A stretch of DNA of 64,000 bases. Source: Warburgia ugandensis. Its lineage: Eukaryota > Streptophyta > Magnoliopsida > Canellales > Canellaceae. Position 1 is the first letter of the stretch. Every line of letters begins with the position of its first letter. Positions 48,895-60,027 of this stretch are shown here, one piece after another. A program made the position numbers and the translations under genes. Under the pieces are notes generated by a model that had not been told where the DNA came from, searched no databases, and saw nothing but the letters and a program-made list of their open reading frames with translations. The stretch is from contig CP141137.1 in assembly GCA_035236585.1 (NCBI GenBank), positions 44,538,057 to 44,602,056 on the forward strand, written 5' to 3'.

Positions 48895-49640
48895 TGATGT
48901 GTGTTTCGTATAAATCATTTTCTTATGTGTAATCATAAATTGATTTATGACATATACTTATGAGTAGCCAATGAGGGCGGCCTAAGAGGTTGGATGATGA
49001 GGGAAGGTGCAAGAGGCACTGGTAGGCTTCTAGATGGCAAGCTTCTAGGTGGCAAGCTTCTAAGTGCTCATAGTATGATCATGCTATAGGCTGAATTTTT
49101 TGATTGGCATATGATTGCCTAATAGTGAGCTGGTATGCTCTGATTTGATTGGCACATGATTGCCTAATAGTGAGCTAGTATGCTCTAATTTGATTGGCAT
49201 ATGATTGCCTGTTGATTGGCATATGAGTGCCTGATAATGAGCTGGTGTGCTTCGGTGTTGATTGCTATGTGATTGCCCATTAGTGAGCTAGTATGCTCTG
49301 GTATAAGACTGGCATGAATTTGCCTATATATGAGCTGAGATGCTCTGAATTGTGTTGATATAGGGATTTTACTGGTACCAAGTTGTACACAGATAACCAA
49401 CTCCTAGATGGGAGCTTGATTTATGCTAATTGCGTCATATGTGGGTATGACATGTTCTAAGTAGATGAAGAGACAAATTGATGAATAATAGTGTAAATCA
49501 TGAGTTGAGATATGAGGGGAAGATATGTTGTGAAATCATTTATGGATGTTGGATTTGGGATTTTTGTCACGATTAGTACATATTGTGATATGCGGATGCT
49601 TCTAGAATTGTTGGAGGATAACATGGAAAGAATTTTGTTG
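48895..49640 (+). mobile_element. Probable LTR fragment related to Y
   Basis: It follows the polypurine run and shares the GGCGGCCTA...GGCAAGCTTCTAGGTGGCAAGC segment (48975-49060) with 7490-7590 and 43250-43340. It includes a 45-bp tandem repeat. The LTR end was not located. Confidence 0.45.
49098..49345 (+). repeat. About 45-bp tandem repeat, 5-6 units
   Basis: Units follow TTGATTGGCATATGATTGCC(TAATAG)TGAGCTGGTATGCTCTGA with substitutions and one truncated unit. It is seen once in the window and is non-coding. Confidence 0.85.
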
Positions 49641-49861
49641 ATTGTTTAACCGCAAGTGCATAGGCTATTGTAGTGTTGCTTATGCCATTCCGAAAGAGGG
49701 GTTGCCGGAGGTGAGAAAGACAAAGGGAGAAGTTGGGAGGAGAACGATGAAGGAGGCAGGGGCAGCTAAGAGGATAATGGGGAGATGGCAAAGGAGAGGG
49801 AGAACTGGTAGAGCACTGCCATTTCGAGAAATAGAGAGAGGGAGAGTGACGGAGAAGGGGC

Positions 49862-49862
<1 letters not shown>

Positions 49863-49936
<74 letters not shown>

Positions 49937-49990
49937 AGAAGAAGAAGAAGAAGAAGAAGAAGAAGAAGAAGAAGAAGAAGAAGAAGAAAA
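49863..49990 (+). repeat. Compound microsatellite (GA)n then (GAA)n
   Basis: An AG run (49863-49932) passes into an AAG run (49933-49988). The long open frames on both strands (up to 171 codons, rich in Arg-Glu, Leu-Ser or Lys) are carried by these repeats and are not genes. Confidence 0.98.
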
Positions 49991-50373
49991 GGAAAGAGAA
50001 GTGGGGGAAGGAGTTGCCCTTTACATTTCTTTCCATTTTGTCCATGATTTCTATTCCATCCATCTCCATGGTTGATCTGGTCCATCAATCCTTTTTAAAA
50101 TGATCTGCACCGTTAACTTTTAATCGTAGCCGTCCGTGCATCCTTTGGTTGATCTGCAAAAGAAAAGACTAAATTAGAATCATCTAATGAGCTCTAATGA
50201 TCATTTGACCATTGATTTTGACAAATTAAGGTTTGGATGGTCAATTGGAGTTAAATTCAAAATCAAGCTATATTTTACAAATATGAACAGTTAGATGATC
50301 TAATTGAATGCTAAATTAGGGGTATTTTGACCAAAATTGAACACTTAACAAATTTCAAGGACGAAATTCCTAT

Positions 50374-50384
50374 AAGGAGGAAAG
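50374..50384 (+). other. Polypurine tract of element X
   Basis: AAGGAGGAAAG lies two bases before the 3' LTR, preceded by TTTCAAGGACGAAATTCC, which is the usual sequence at the 3' end of chromovirus-type gypsy internal regions. It primes plus-strand synthesis and fixes the LTR start. Confidence 0.88.
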
Positions 50385-50386
50385 AT

Positions 50387-53300
50387 TGTAACATCTCTAA
50401 TTTTTAAATCCCAATGTGAGTGAATTTTGAAAAATGTTAAATTGGGATAAAAAGAAAATAGTAAAATTTCATAATTTTAGAGTTCTATGAGTGAGAAATT
50501 TGATAGGCATCAAATGAAGTATCAGAACCTTGATATTTTGATTGTACTAAAAAAATGGAATCCGACGACACTGAGAATGCCCAAATCAAAGTTTTGGTGA
50601 AATTTTGCCTAATTATTTTACAAAAGGGCAAAATAGTCATTTACATTTGAGCCCACAATGCATTGATGCTGGTTCTAGAATTTAGATAGATAAAAATGGA
50701 TTAGGAAACATGCTAATTATGCGAGTAATCATGATTATCTCATCTTAACTAAATTTAAGGGAAAAACCCCTCTTTCCTAAACACTATTCATCTTCTTCTT
50801 CTCCTCCTCCTCCTCCTCCTCTGATTCTCTCCTTTTTCCACGATCAAACATAATTAGATCCAATTGTGTTATACACCATAAATGGATCTCACTTTGTTCT
50901 ACTATGTTGTAATGACTGATAGCCTAAAGACCATCGAGATCATGCCTTTTTCCCACCATCTCTTATTATCGAGTAAAACCATCAAGAACTGATTTTCTAC
51001 TGATCTGAGAGGTATGATTCAGTTCACTTCTTGCTTTTCCCTTCTATTGGCTTTTCTTCATTGCCTTTTATCATTCCCAACACCTAGATTAGACACTTCA
51101 TGTGGGTAGGGTTTGAATGTAGGAAAAACTGTGATATAGTAGAAAACTCATCACAAAGGCAACTCAGATGGATGATCTGAACCGTCCATTGGCTTTAGTG
51201 ACCCTTAAAACAGATGTCATGGCACATTGGCCCCTATGGTTTGTGGACGCAATAGAAGAGACATACATAGACGATGACATGCAGCACGACCGTGCACACA
51301 ACACACGCGTGTGCGTTCCAAGCGCTTGTCCCAGACGCCGAGTTTTTACTATTTCAGCCCGAATTTTGATCTGGACTATTGAAATGTGATCTGACATAGA
51401 TTTTTTGAAATTCTAGAGGCTATATAAGCCTAATTTTTATCCGAAACATCTGTTGGAATCTTCTCGACGATGGGAACATTATTTTAGCATCAGAATATTG
51501 ATCTGAACACATTCAATTAGATAAAACCCATGAGATGTTATCCAATAACTTAGATTGGGCTAATCTGGGGATTATTAGGCCTTGGAACTTGAACAATTAT
51601 ATTATCTAAGAGATGGATTGATTGATCTAATGATTGTATCATGTGTATTTATTTTAGAAATTGATCTAGATCATTAATTTGATGAAGGATTTTAGATTTG
51701 ATAGATCAGAGAGTGATCGCATCATCAGATCAAGACATAAATCATAGATATACACTATAATGGTTAGATAAATATGAAATAAAATTGATTGTGATATTAA
51801 GATTAGAACTAGTAATCTAATCATAAATAGAGGCTTTGAAGAACGATCCAACAGTTGGATTGTCTGAATTCCAATGAAATGGAATGGTTAAGCCTTGTGA
51901 TGATCATGATGCATTTATTTAGTTGATCATAGCTTAGATTGATTTGAGTAAGAATAGATCAAATGATCTGAATTGTTTATCTTTAACCAATGATCCAAAT
52001 TGATGGATATTATGAAAATAAATAAATATATGCAGGATTGAAGGTCTACAAGAGCAAGACCATCATGATTGATCGTGATCAAAGACTAGATGAGTAATGG
52101 CTGAGAAATAGTGAATAAGTGGTTAACTTGAAATGTATCTATGACTTGACAGATACATTGATGGATATGCAATTGAGACCATGGGCTGTATTAAGGATTT
52201 GAGAGCTGTATTTGAGCTAGGTGAAATTTAAGATGCTAATTTCATAAACTGCCTGATTTGTTTATATACTTATGATGTGATTTGATACCTGCATAAGATT
52301 TGAGTTGCATGAATCATTTATAAGATGTGATTATTATCTTACAATATACATGCAATATTTATGGCATGAATTATGAAATGGAAAGGATATGGTTTTATAT
52401 ATGAAGGATGGTTGTTTTATGATTATACCTCCATGGATTTAAATGTACGCCGTTCATTTAAAAAGGCATGTTTTTTGTGGTGCATGACATGTTTTATTAC
52501 TGCATGATTTTGAAGTAAAATCCATGTAGGCTTGATCTGATATAAGGTATCGGCTATGTATAGAACACAATATTTTTCATGAGTTGATATGAGGCAGGCA
52601 TGTAGCCAAATACTATTGTTTTATATCCAAGCAGGAGGCCTAAGGATTTTATTCTTGATAGGCTTTTTGCTTGGTGATGCTATGCTAGGAGGGGTATAGG
52701 GCCAACCACCCACCCTTTTGAGATTATGAGATGATAGACATCTGCTTGTAGATAACACTCAGTAGGGGTTGATATCATGGGTAGCCCACACTATTGGTCC
52801 AGTCCCCACCCATGCAGACAGACGATAAGTCTCCTATTTCGGTGTCGGTAGGGAGCGATAGTTGATAGATCATGTGTTGGTTATCATTACAGCATAGTAG
52901 TTCCTTGTATTCCTGTACATGGTGTTGTGATCACGAGGGAGTGATAACACGTGTGCATGGTTTTCTTATGAGATTAGGGTGCTATGACCACTAATGACTA
53001 TATTCACTAATTTACGAGTTTAATACCATTTAACTTGTTTACACATTTAGTATCTTTATTTGTGATTAAATTGTGGTTGGACATGATTTGGCATTTCTGG
53101 ATTTGTTTATGATGTTTATATCTATTCATAAAGTTTACTTGGGATATTGATTTGGATTTGGACATGATGTTTCATGTTTTGATTTATTCATGATATTCAT
53201 ATGAAATACTTTGAAAATTATATTCTAAAGTCTTGGATTTATTCCAAGTTAATCGTGTAGACTATTGATTATTGACGCATAGTGTTTGTGCATTGAAATG

Positions 53301-53776
53301 ATTATTATATTGTGAAAAGAAAACTTTATATTTTGAATTGCACAAGCATCTTATTTTCCTACCAAGCATTGCTTATTGAGGCATTGTGTTATTGTTGCAA
53401 TGCCTTAGATATTGAGAGACAGACACTATTGATGAGGAGCCAATGAGTTGTTGATTGAGACATCTCAACAGAAGGTATGTTTTTAATTCTACTTGGACAG
53501 TACATGTGCATTTGAATTATCTAGACTTGATTATAATGTTGTAGGGAATGTGACTATTGACTGGATAGGTCCTAAAGAAGTAAACTTGTTTTGAAAATAT
53601 TTACTTGAAAAATGAAAATTTTATTTGAGTTTTGAGTCAGAGGTTGACACTCAAAGCTTTAGTTAAAATGAAATTCATTGAAATATTTTTTTTTGTGTTT
53701 TTTTTTTTTCAAAAATTGGGGCCCCACCTGTCAAAAAAATTTGTTTAAAAAGTGTTGAAAAACCTGAGTTGTTACA
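50387..53776 (+). mobile_element. Element X 3' LTR, complete (3390 bp, copy B)
   Basis: It runs from TGTAACATCTCTAATTTTT to TTGTTACA, right after the polypurine tract and followed by ATATG (53777-53781), the target duplication known from copy A. It serves as the reference for the X family: one copy of the 1.15-kb segment, and a hairpin at 53377-53407, 369 bp before the end. It contains no coding sequence. Confidence 0.92.
53377..53407 (+). other. LTR hairpin, family X (3' LTR)
   Basis: Arms TGAGGCATTG and CAATGCCTTA pair with one G-T wobble, preceded by CAAGCATTGCTTAT. Confidence 0.75.
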
Positions 53777-54674
53777 ATATGTTCCTTTCTTAAAAATTTA
53801 AGTTTATGCATGTTTCCTTTATTTCACTAAGAAGTTCAACATGGAATGTTGAAAATGTTAGATGTGTATGAACAGATGAAGTGTTAACCTTCAAAAATAG
53901 CAAGGATATGAATAGAAACCAACAAAAATGAGAACATGATTTGTGAAGAAAGTATAAGCAATATAGGATGGTTATTGAAAAACCATCCCATATTTCTCAT
54001 AAAGTATAGGATAGTTATTGAAAACCTGTCCTATATACTAGTCTTCATATAGGACAGTTATTGAAAAACCATCCTATATACAGAACTATATAGGATAGTT
54101 TTTGAATGACCGTCCTATATACTAGTCTGCATATAGGATGGTTATTGAAAAACCGTCCTTTATTAATAGTCTTATATAAGATGGGCATTTAGAAACCGTC
54201 CTATAGTTGTTTATGTTATAAGAAGGGTATTTGGAAACCATCTTATATAAGTTAACCTATATATATATATAAGACATTTATTCAAACCCATATTATAATA
54301 TCTTTAATATAAGATGGTTCTATGAATTGTCTTATATAACATTTCATTTTATAAGACGGCAGGGTATAAGACGTTTTGGTAATAGTCTTTTATAGCCATT
54401 CAAACCACCTTCTGTTTGATCTAAAAAATATAAGATAGATTATAGTCATCTAATAGTACATTAAGCATTTGATTAGCTTGGCTGATCATCTGATCGTTAA
54501 TTTTGATAATTTATGGTTGGATGTTCAATTTGAGTTAAATTTCATATTTTATCTAAAAATCATCAAATTGATGAGTTAGATGATCTAATTAAATGCTAAA
54601 CTAGGGGTATTTTGGCCAAAATTAAACACTTAACATGTTTTTAACCGTCTTATAAACCCATCACCATAGTAGTG

Positions 54675-56516
54675 ACATATCCACAGTCACCATGGAGGCT
54701 ATGGTAGCTGGTCTCTGGATACCGGAGACACATGATTTCATTGACCTAGTCATGAGCCTAGTGTACCTTGAGATTTCTATTTTGTGACCCCACACAGATA
54801 GGCATGATGATGGTCTTTATATGAGAACTCATGACCAATAGGCTGATGGGTTCGCTGGGGTGCATATGTGCACATGATGATGATGTTGTCAGTTCAGGAT
54901 TGCTGACGTTTGCAATTTAATCTATTACTATTTTAATATTTTGAGGATCTTATTAAATTTGAATTATCAAGTTAAATGGAGGATCTTTCACATAATTTAC
55001 AAGTTATGCATTCATATGATTTTGTAATATATTATATGTTACAATTTATATGAGTTTTCCATGAAGATTCGATCATTTGAAGAATATAAATTTAAAGTCT
55101 TGCATGTTCTATTTTGATATTATTTGAAATGTTTTAGCATGAAATTGTAAACTGAGGTTGACATGTGAATTCAATTATGTTTCCTACCTCTGATCTAGCC
55201 ATTATATTCTTTAGAACTGCATAAAAAATTATTTGAAATATTGTTTAGAATTGGATTTCAAATTTGGTATAATAGAAGTGAAACTACTTACACAAGTGCA
55301 AGCTTGTTGAGATATTGTAAATTATTTATAATATCTTAGTTCTTTGGAGAATTTGACTTAAGGCAGAGCAAATCGAGGTGGATGCAAATCTGGATGAAGA
55401 TAATAGTGTAACGTACTATAATCAATGTAAGTATATAACTTATCCTTTTTGGACATGTATATGTAGTTATTATAATTGAACTGTGAGGTGTGACTGGTTA
55501 GATCTGGGATGTATGTATTTTTGTTTTACTTATATATATAATTCCTTAGCTATTTTGTTGGAAGTAAATGACACTCGTGGTTTTTGAAATGAATTTATAT
55601 GAAAAAGAATCTTCTACTGCATTGTATTTTTTTCACGAAGTTGTTTTCAAATAGGGATTGATTCAACATTAGGAATTTGTTTTGCCTTTAAATGTGCACA
55701 TAAAAACTCGGGTCATATATTAGGGTTAGAGGAAGCTTTGAGCACTCTCCTTCTCACACAATGTGATTAGATGATAGTGGAATCCTCCTTTCCTATAGAC
55801 GTAGGTCGTGTTTGGCCAAATCACATAAATCTCCTTATCTTCTATTGTATGTGTGACTGAATCGATCCCAACACTCTTAAACTAGTTAATTATGAGAAGG
55901 AACTTAATTTTTCCAATGGTGTGACCTTTTTATGTACTAATGAACCCATTAATTAGGAGAAATAATCTAATTTTTACAATGGTTCAAGAATATATAATGA
56001 TCCATGACAAAAACTATCTTAGATAGTTATAACTTATCCCTAAATATGGTCTACCCATAGTCCATTTGACTTGTGATTTGGATTTACAATGGAATAGTGA
56101 CCACATTGACAAAGATGATATTTGACATGGAAGATATTAGAAATCTTGTAAAAAATCAAATTTGATAAACCTTAGTTTAGAGGCATATGTCAAAATATGC
56201 TTTGAAGCATCCCAAATTATGGAAAAGATATTATTATACCAAAGCGCTACGAGATCACAAACATAGATTGCCCATAGTTGAATATGAATTGAGATGAAGA
56301 TGGTTAAAAAGGTAGATGGAATAAGGTTTGGAAACCATTTGTTATTTGGCCATCTTAGAAAATTGGGAAGAAAATGTACAAGTTTGAAGACAATACACAC
56401 ATAAAACCAATCTGATTGTGGCATTTTAATTGAAGCTACCGAGAGCAAAAATGCACCTAGATGAGCTTTGGGCTATGTAAGTTTGATTCTATTGCATGAA
56501 GACAGTTGACAGGTAG
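54675..56516 (+). mobile_element. LTR family Y right arm and downstream DNA (copy B)
   Basis: This matches 22769-24611, including the Y hairpin (55310-55341), the copia-like fragment and unassigned AT-rich DNA. A 103-codon open frame on the minus strand (56448-56137) also exists in similar form in block A but shows no domain. I treat it as chance. Confidence 0.6.
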
Positions 56517-56832
56517 TGTAATAACCTAAATTTTTAAGCCCAGATGAAAAAGGAGGAGGGTCTTGCGTCAAGTGCCAGCTGGCAAGGGGGAAGTTGAAGA
56601 TGATTCTGTTATTTCTTTCTTACAAATGAATATGCATTTGTATATTAGTTTGTGAGGAAGAAATGAAAATAATCTCCAGATTCTTAAAATACGGCCACCC
56701 TTGCATCAGGTAGCCAGCCGGTATGGGTTAACCTGAAGATGATTTTGTTATTTCTTTTCTACTTGTAAACGAATATGCATTTGTATTAGTTTGTAAGGAA
56801 GAAATGAAAACATCTTCAGCTTTTTAAAACTA
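56517..56832 (+). mobile_element. Family W LTR, truncated (copy B)
   Basis: It starts TGTAATAACCTAAATTTTTA as at 24612 and breaks off at 56832, where RTE-type sequence begins. The missing 3' part and the second GGTAG are not in the window. Confidence 0.8.
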
Positions 56833-58563
56833 TAGCAACCCCACTATGACATGAATAAAAAACTGACATTCCCTCAAGCTAAGGCGTTCCTCATAAGCGA
56901 CGCACTGCATCGGATCCCAGGTGCGGTGAAAAATAGGCAAGGGTTGCTAGGGCGCTCTCCCAGAAGCGACGCGCTATATTAGGAGTATCTAAATAGGGTA
57001 TCTTCAGAACATAAGATTCGCATCGCTACATAGAATATAGGGACATTGACAGGTAAGAGTTTGGAGTTAATAGACGGGATGAAATGTAGGAGAGTCAACA
57101 TCGCTTGTATCCAAAAACTAAGTGGTGGAACTTAAAAGGAGAGAAAATAACCTCATTAAAAAATAAGTTGATGGTAGAAGGAAATTGGAACTATGAAACA
57201 GAAGTAAATACCATGTGGACTAATATGGTTGAGTCCATTAAGAAAGTGGCAAAAGATGTCTTAGGAGTATCTAAAGGTAAAAGGCTATTTAGCAAAGGAA
57301 ACATGGTGGTGGAGTGAAACAGTGCAAAAAGTTATTAAAGAAAAGCGGATAGGTTTTAAAGCTTGGCAGAAGATTAGAAATTATGAAAATTATGAACAAT
57401 ATAAGAATGCTAAAAACACTGCTAAGAGAATAGTAAGTGAGGCTAAACTTAAAGCATATGATGAGCTCTATAATAAATTAGGAACAAGAGAAAGTGAGAA
57501 AGATGTGTTTAAACTTGCAAAAGTAAGAGAATAGAAGGGTAAGGACTTAGATCATGTTAGGCATATTAGAAGCGATGATCAAAAGGTATTAGTCAAAGAA
57601 GATGAGATCAAACAAAGGTGGGAAACACACTTTCAAAAATTGTTAAATGACAATGGCTCTAAGAATATAGGGATTGAAAATACTATAAATCTAAATAAAA
57701 TTGGATATTATAGATATGAACGTAGGATTAGAATACTTGAAGTAAAAGCCTTGAAAAAGATGAAATCAGGAAAGGCCATGGGGCCTGATGGTGTACCAAT
57801 AGAGGTTTGGAAGCATATGAGAGATATTGGGGTAGTTTAGTTGACCAAGTTGTTTAACAAGATTATAAAATCAAAGAAAATGCTGATGAGTGGAGGGAAA
57901 GCTCTATTGTAGCAATCTATAAGAATAAAGGAGACATACAGAGCTGTACTAATTATCAAGGGATCAAACTTACGAGCCACACTATGAAACTTTTTGAAAG
58001 AGTGATTGAGAAGAGGCTACGACATGAAACAAGTGTATCGGGAAATCGGTTTGGTTTCATGCCTGGGAGGTCTACCATGGAAGCTATTTTCTTATTAAGA
58101 CAATTACTAGAGAAATATAGGGAGAGGAGGAAAGACCTACATATGGTCTTTATCGACTTAGAGAAATCTAATGATAGAGTCCCTAGAGAGTTAATATGGA
58201 GGGTATTGGGTGGTAAGGGGGTTTCTGAGGGGTATATAGATAATTAAATATATGTATGAGAGAGCGGTAACAAATGTTAAGCCTACTAGTGGCGTGACTG
58301 GTGATTTTCCTATCATTGTAGGATTGCACCAAGGATCGACATTGAGTCCATACCTCTTCATATTAGTTATGGATGAATTAACAAAACATTTACACGAGGA
58401 GATTCCCTGGTGCATGCTATTTGCAAATGATATAGTCTTGCTTGATGAGACAAGAGAGGGTGTAAACATAAAGCTAGAGTTATGGAGAGAAGCATTAGAA
58501 TCTGAAGGATTTAAAATTAACTGAACTAAGAAAGAATATATGGAATGTAATTTTAGATGAGAG
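56833..58563 (+). pseudogene. Decayed RTE-type LINE (endonuclease start plus reverse transcriptase)
   Basis: A leader at 56833-57015 is followed by the endonuclease opening (IGTLTGKSLEL near 57042, then VNIACIQ). Most of the endonuclease is missing, since 57115 jumps to sequence before the reverse transcriptase. The RT follows in several frames: GKAMGPDGVPIEVWKHMRD (57768 on), GFMPGRSTMEAIFLLRQLLE (58052 on), FIDLEKSNDRVPRE (58149 on), [13 protein letters not shown] (58321 on) and the catalytic box. That box reads FANDIVL at 58420, so one of the two metal-binding aspartates is Asn. Frameshifts and stops (for example TAG at 57838) make it inactive. The motifs and spacing match plant RTE-clade non-LTR elements. 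It lies exactly between block B and inverted block C. Confidence 0.88.
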
Positions 58564-58718
58564 AGTAGGGTTGGGATGGTTAGAAGGTCCAGATCGGGCC
58601 ACCCCATCCAGGTAGACCGTGATATGTGCCAAAGATGTACTTGCGTGATTTTGTCCAGGACGCTGAGCATCATTCGGGCATGCGCACGTACATGAGCGCA
58701 GTCTCGGTTTGACCGAGA
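58564..58718. other. Short unassigned spacer
   Basis: These 155 bp lie between the RTE remnant and block C. The stretch is less AT-rich than its surroundings (GGGCCACCCCATCC, CGGGCATGCGCACG). No match elsewhere in the window was found. Confidence 0.5.
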
Positions 58719-60027
58719 TAGGTTTTATCTAACTGGATGTTCTTAAATCAATATTCTGACGCTAAAATCATGTCTCCATCATCGAGAAGATTCCAACGGA
58801 TGTTTCAGATAAAAATCGGGCCTATATAGCCTCCAAAATTTCAAAAAATCCATCTTAGATCACATTTCAATAGTTTGGATCAAAATCTGGGCCAAAACTA
58901 GTAAAAACCTGGCGTCCCTAGGAGGTAGGCATCTAGGATGCATGCTTGGAATGCATCACATTCGTCCTAGTCACTAGGATGCTCTCACCTGCGTCACGGT
59001 CTCTAGGACGCTCAGGCATCCCACTAAGTCAGAGACAGCCGCAGCACCTGTATGCACGCATAGCGCATGGTCAGGTTGCACGTTGTTGTCTGTGGACCCA
59101 TCATCTATTGCATCTATAAAGTAGTGTCCTAACCGCATCGTCCATTGGGGACGATGCTCCTACACTGTCCATTCTGTTTTGGCTCCTACAATCTAGATGA
59201 TCTGATTTTTCCTATGTTTTTGCCGTTCCTATGGTTTTGAGGGTCATTGAATCCAATGGACAGTTCAGATCATCCATCTGTGTTGTCCTTATGATGGGTT
59301 TTCTACTGTGTCAAGGCTTTTCCTAAATTCAAGAGCTACCCACATGAAATCTCTGATCTAGGTGTTGGGAATGATAAAAGGCAATGAAGGAAAAAACAAG
59401 AGGAAACTGAATCATACCTCTCAGACCGATGGAAAATTCGATCTTGATGGTTTTACCTGAGAATGAGAGATGGAGGGAAAAAGGTATGATCGCGATGGCT
59501 TTAGGCAATCAGGCATTGCAACACCGTAGAACAAAGTGAAATCTATTTATGGTGTTGAACACAATTAGATCTAATCACGCTTAATAGTGAAAAAAGGAGA
59601 GAATCAGATGAGGAGGAGAAGATGAATAGTGTTTAGGAAGGAGAGGTTTTTGCCTTGAATTCAGTTAAGGTGAGATAATCACGAATACTCAAGCAATTAG
59701 CATGTTTCCTAATCCATTTTGATCCATCTAAATTCTAAGACCCCCATCAGTGCACTGTGGGCGCACATGTCAAATAATTAATTTTCCCTTTTATAAAATA
59801 ATTAAGCAAATTTTTGCCTAAACTCCTATTTTGGGCATTCTCAATGTTGTTGGATTCCATTGTTCGAGTACAATCCAAATATCAAGGTTTCGACACTTGA
59901 TTTGATGTCTATCAAATTTCTTACCCATAAAACTCTAAAATTATGAAATTTCACTGTTTTGTTTTTATCCCAATTTAACATTTTCAAAATTCACTCACAT
60001 TGGGATTTGAAAATTAGGGATGTTACA
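58719..60027 (-). mobile_element. Element X 5' LTR, first 1.3 kb (copy C)
   Basis: On the minus strand it begins TGTAACATCCCTAATTTTC at 60027 and matches 12109-13430. It breaks off at 58719 beside the RTE spacer. It is non-coding. Confidence 0.85.

Larger units (their letters stand above)
45561..54674 (+). mobile_element. CACTA transposon interrupted by element X (copy B)
   Basis: The 5' end is CACTACTAAAATTGG at 45561 and the 3' end CACCATAGTAGTG at 54674. The target duplication ACA is perfect (45558-45560 and 54675-54677). Subterminal arrays lie at 45580-45882, 46640-46840 and 53955-54385. At 47010/47011 the 171-bp repeat (one partial unit left) joins X LTR sequence directly, so a deletion removed the rest of the repeat array and the X 5' LTR start. 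No transposase is present. Confidence 0.9.
37238..56832 (+). repeat. Duplicated block B (19.6 kb), partner of block A
   Basis: It starts at CAATGT (37238), matching 2621, and ends at AAAACTA (56832), matching 24927, where an RTE remnant follows. It contains peroxidase gene B, the same flanks and the same transposon nest in the same orientation. It retains 1211 bp lost in A (39702-40912) but has lost part of the CACTA and of the X 5' LTR at 47010/47011. Confidence 0.88.

Noticed and set aside
49573..50103. Long open frames (up to 171 codons) on both strands
   Set aside because: They are carried by the (GA)n and (GAA)n microsatellite, which has no stop codons in several frames. The flanking parts show no domain.
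56137..56448. 103-codon minus-strand frame repeated in both blocks
   Set aside because: Its presence in both blocks follows from the duplication. The block A version is interrupted, and no domain is visible.
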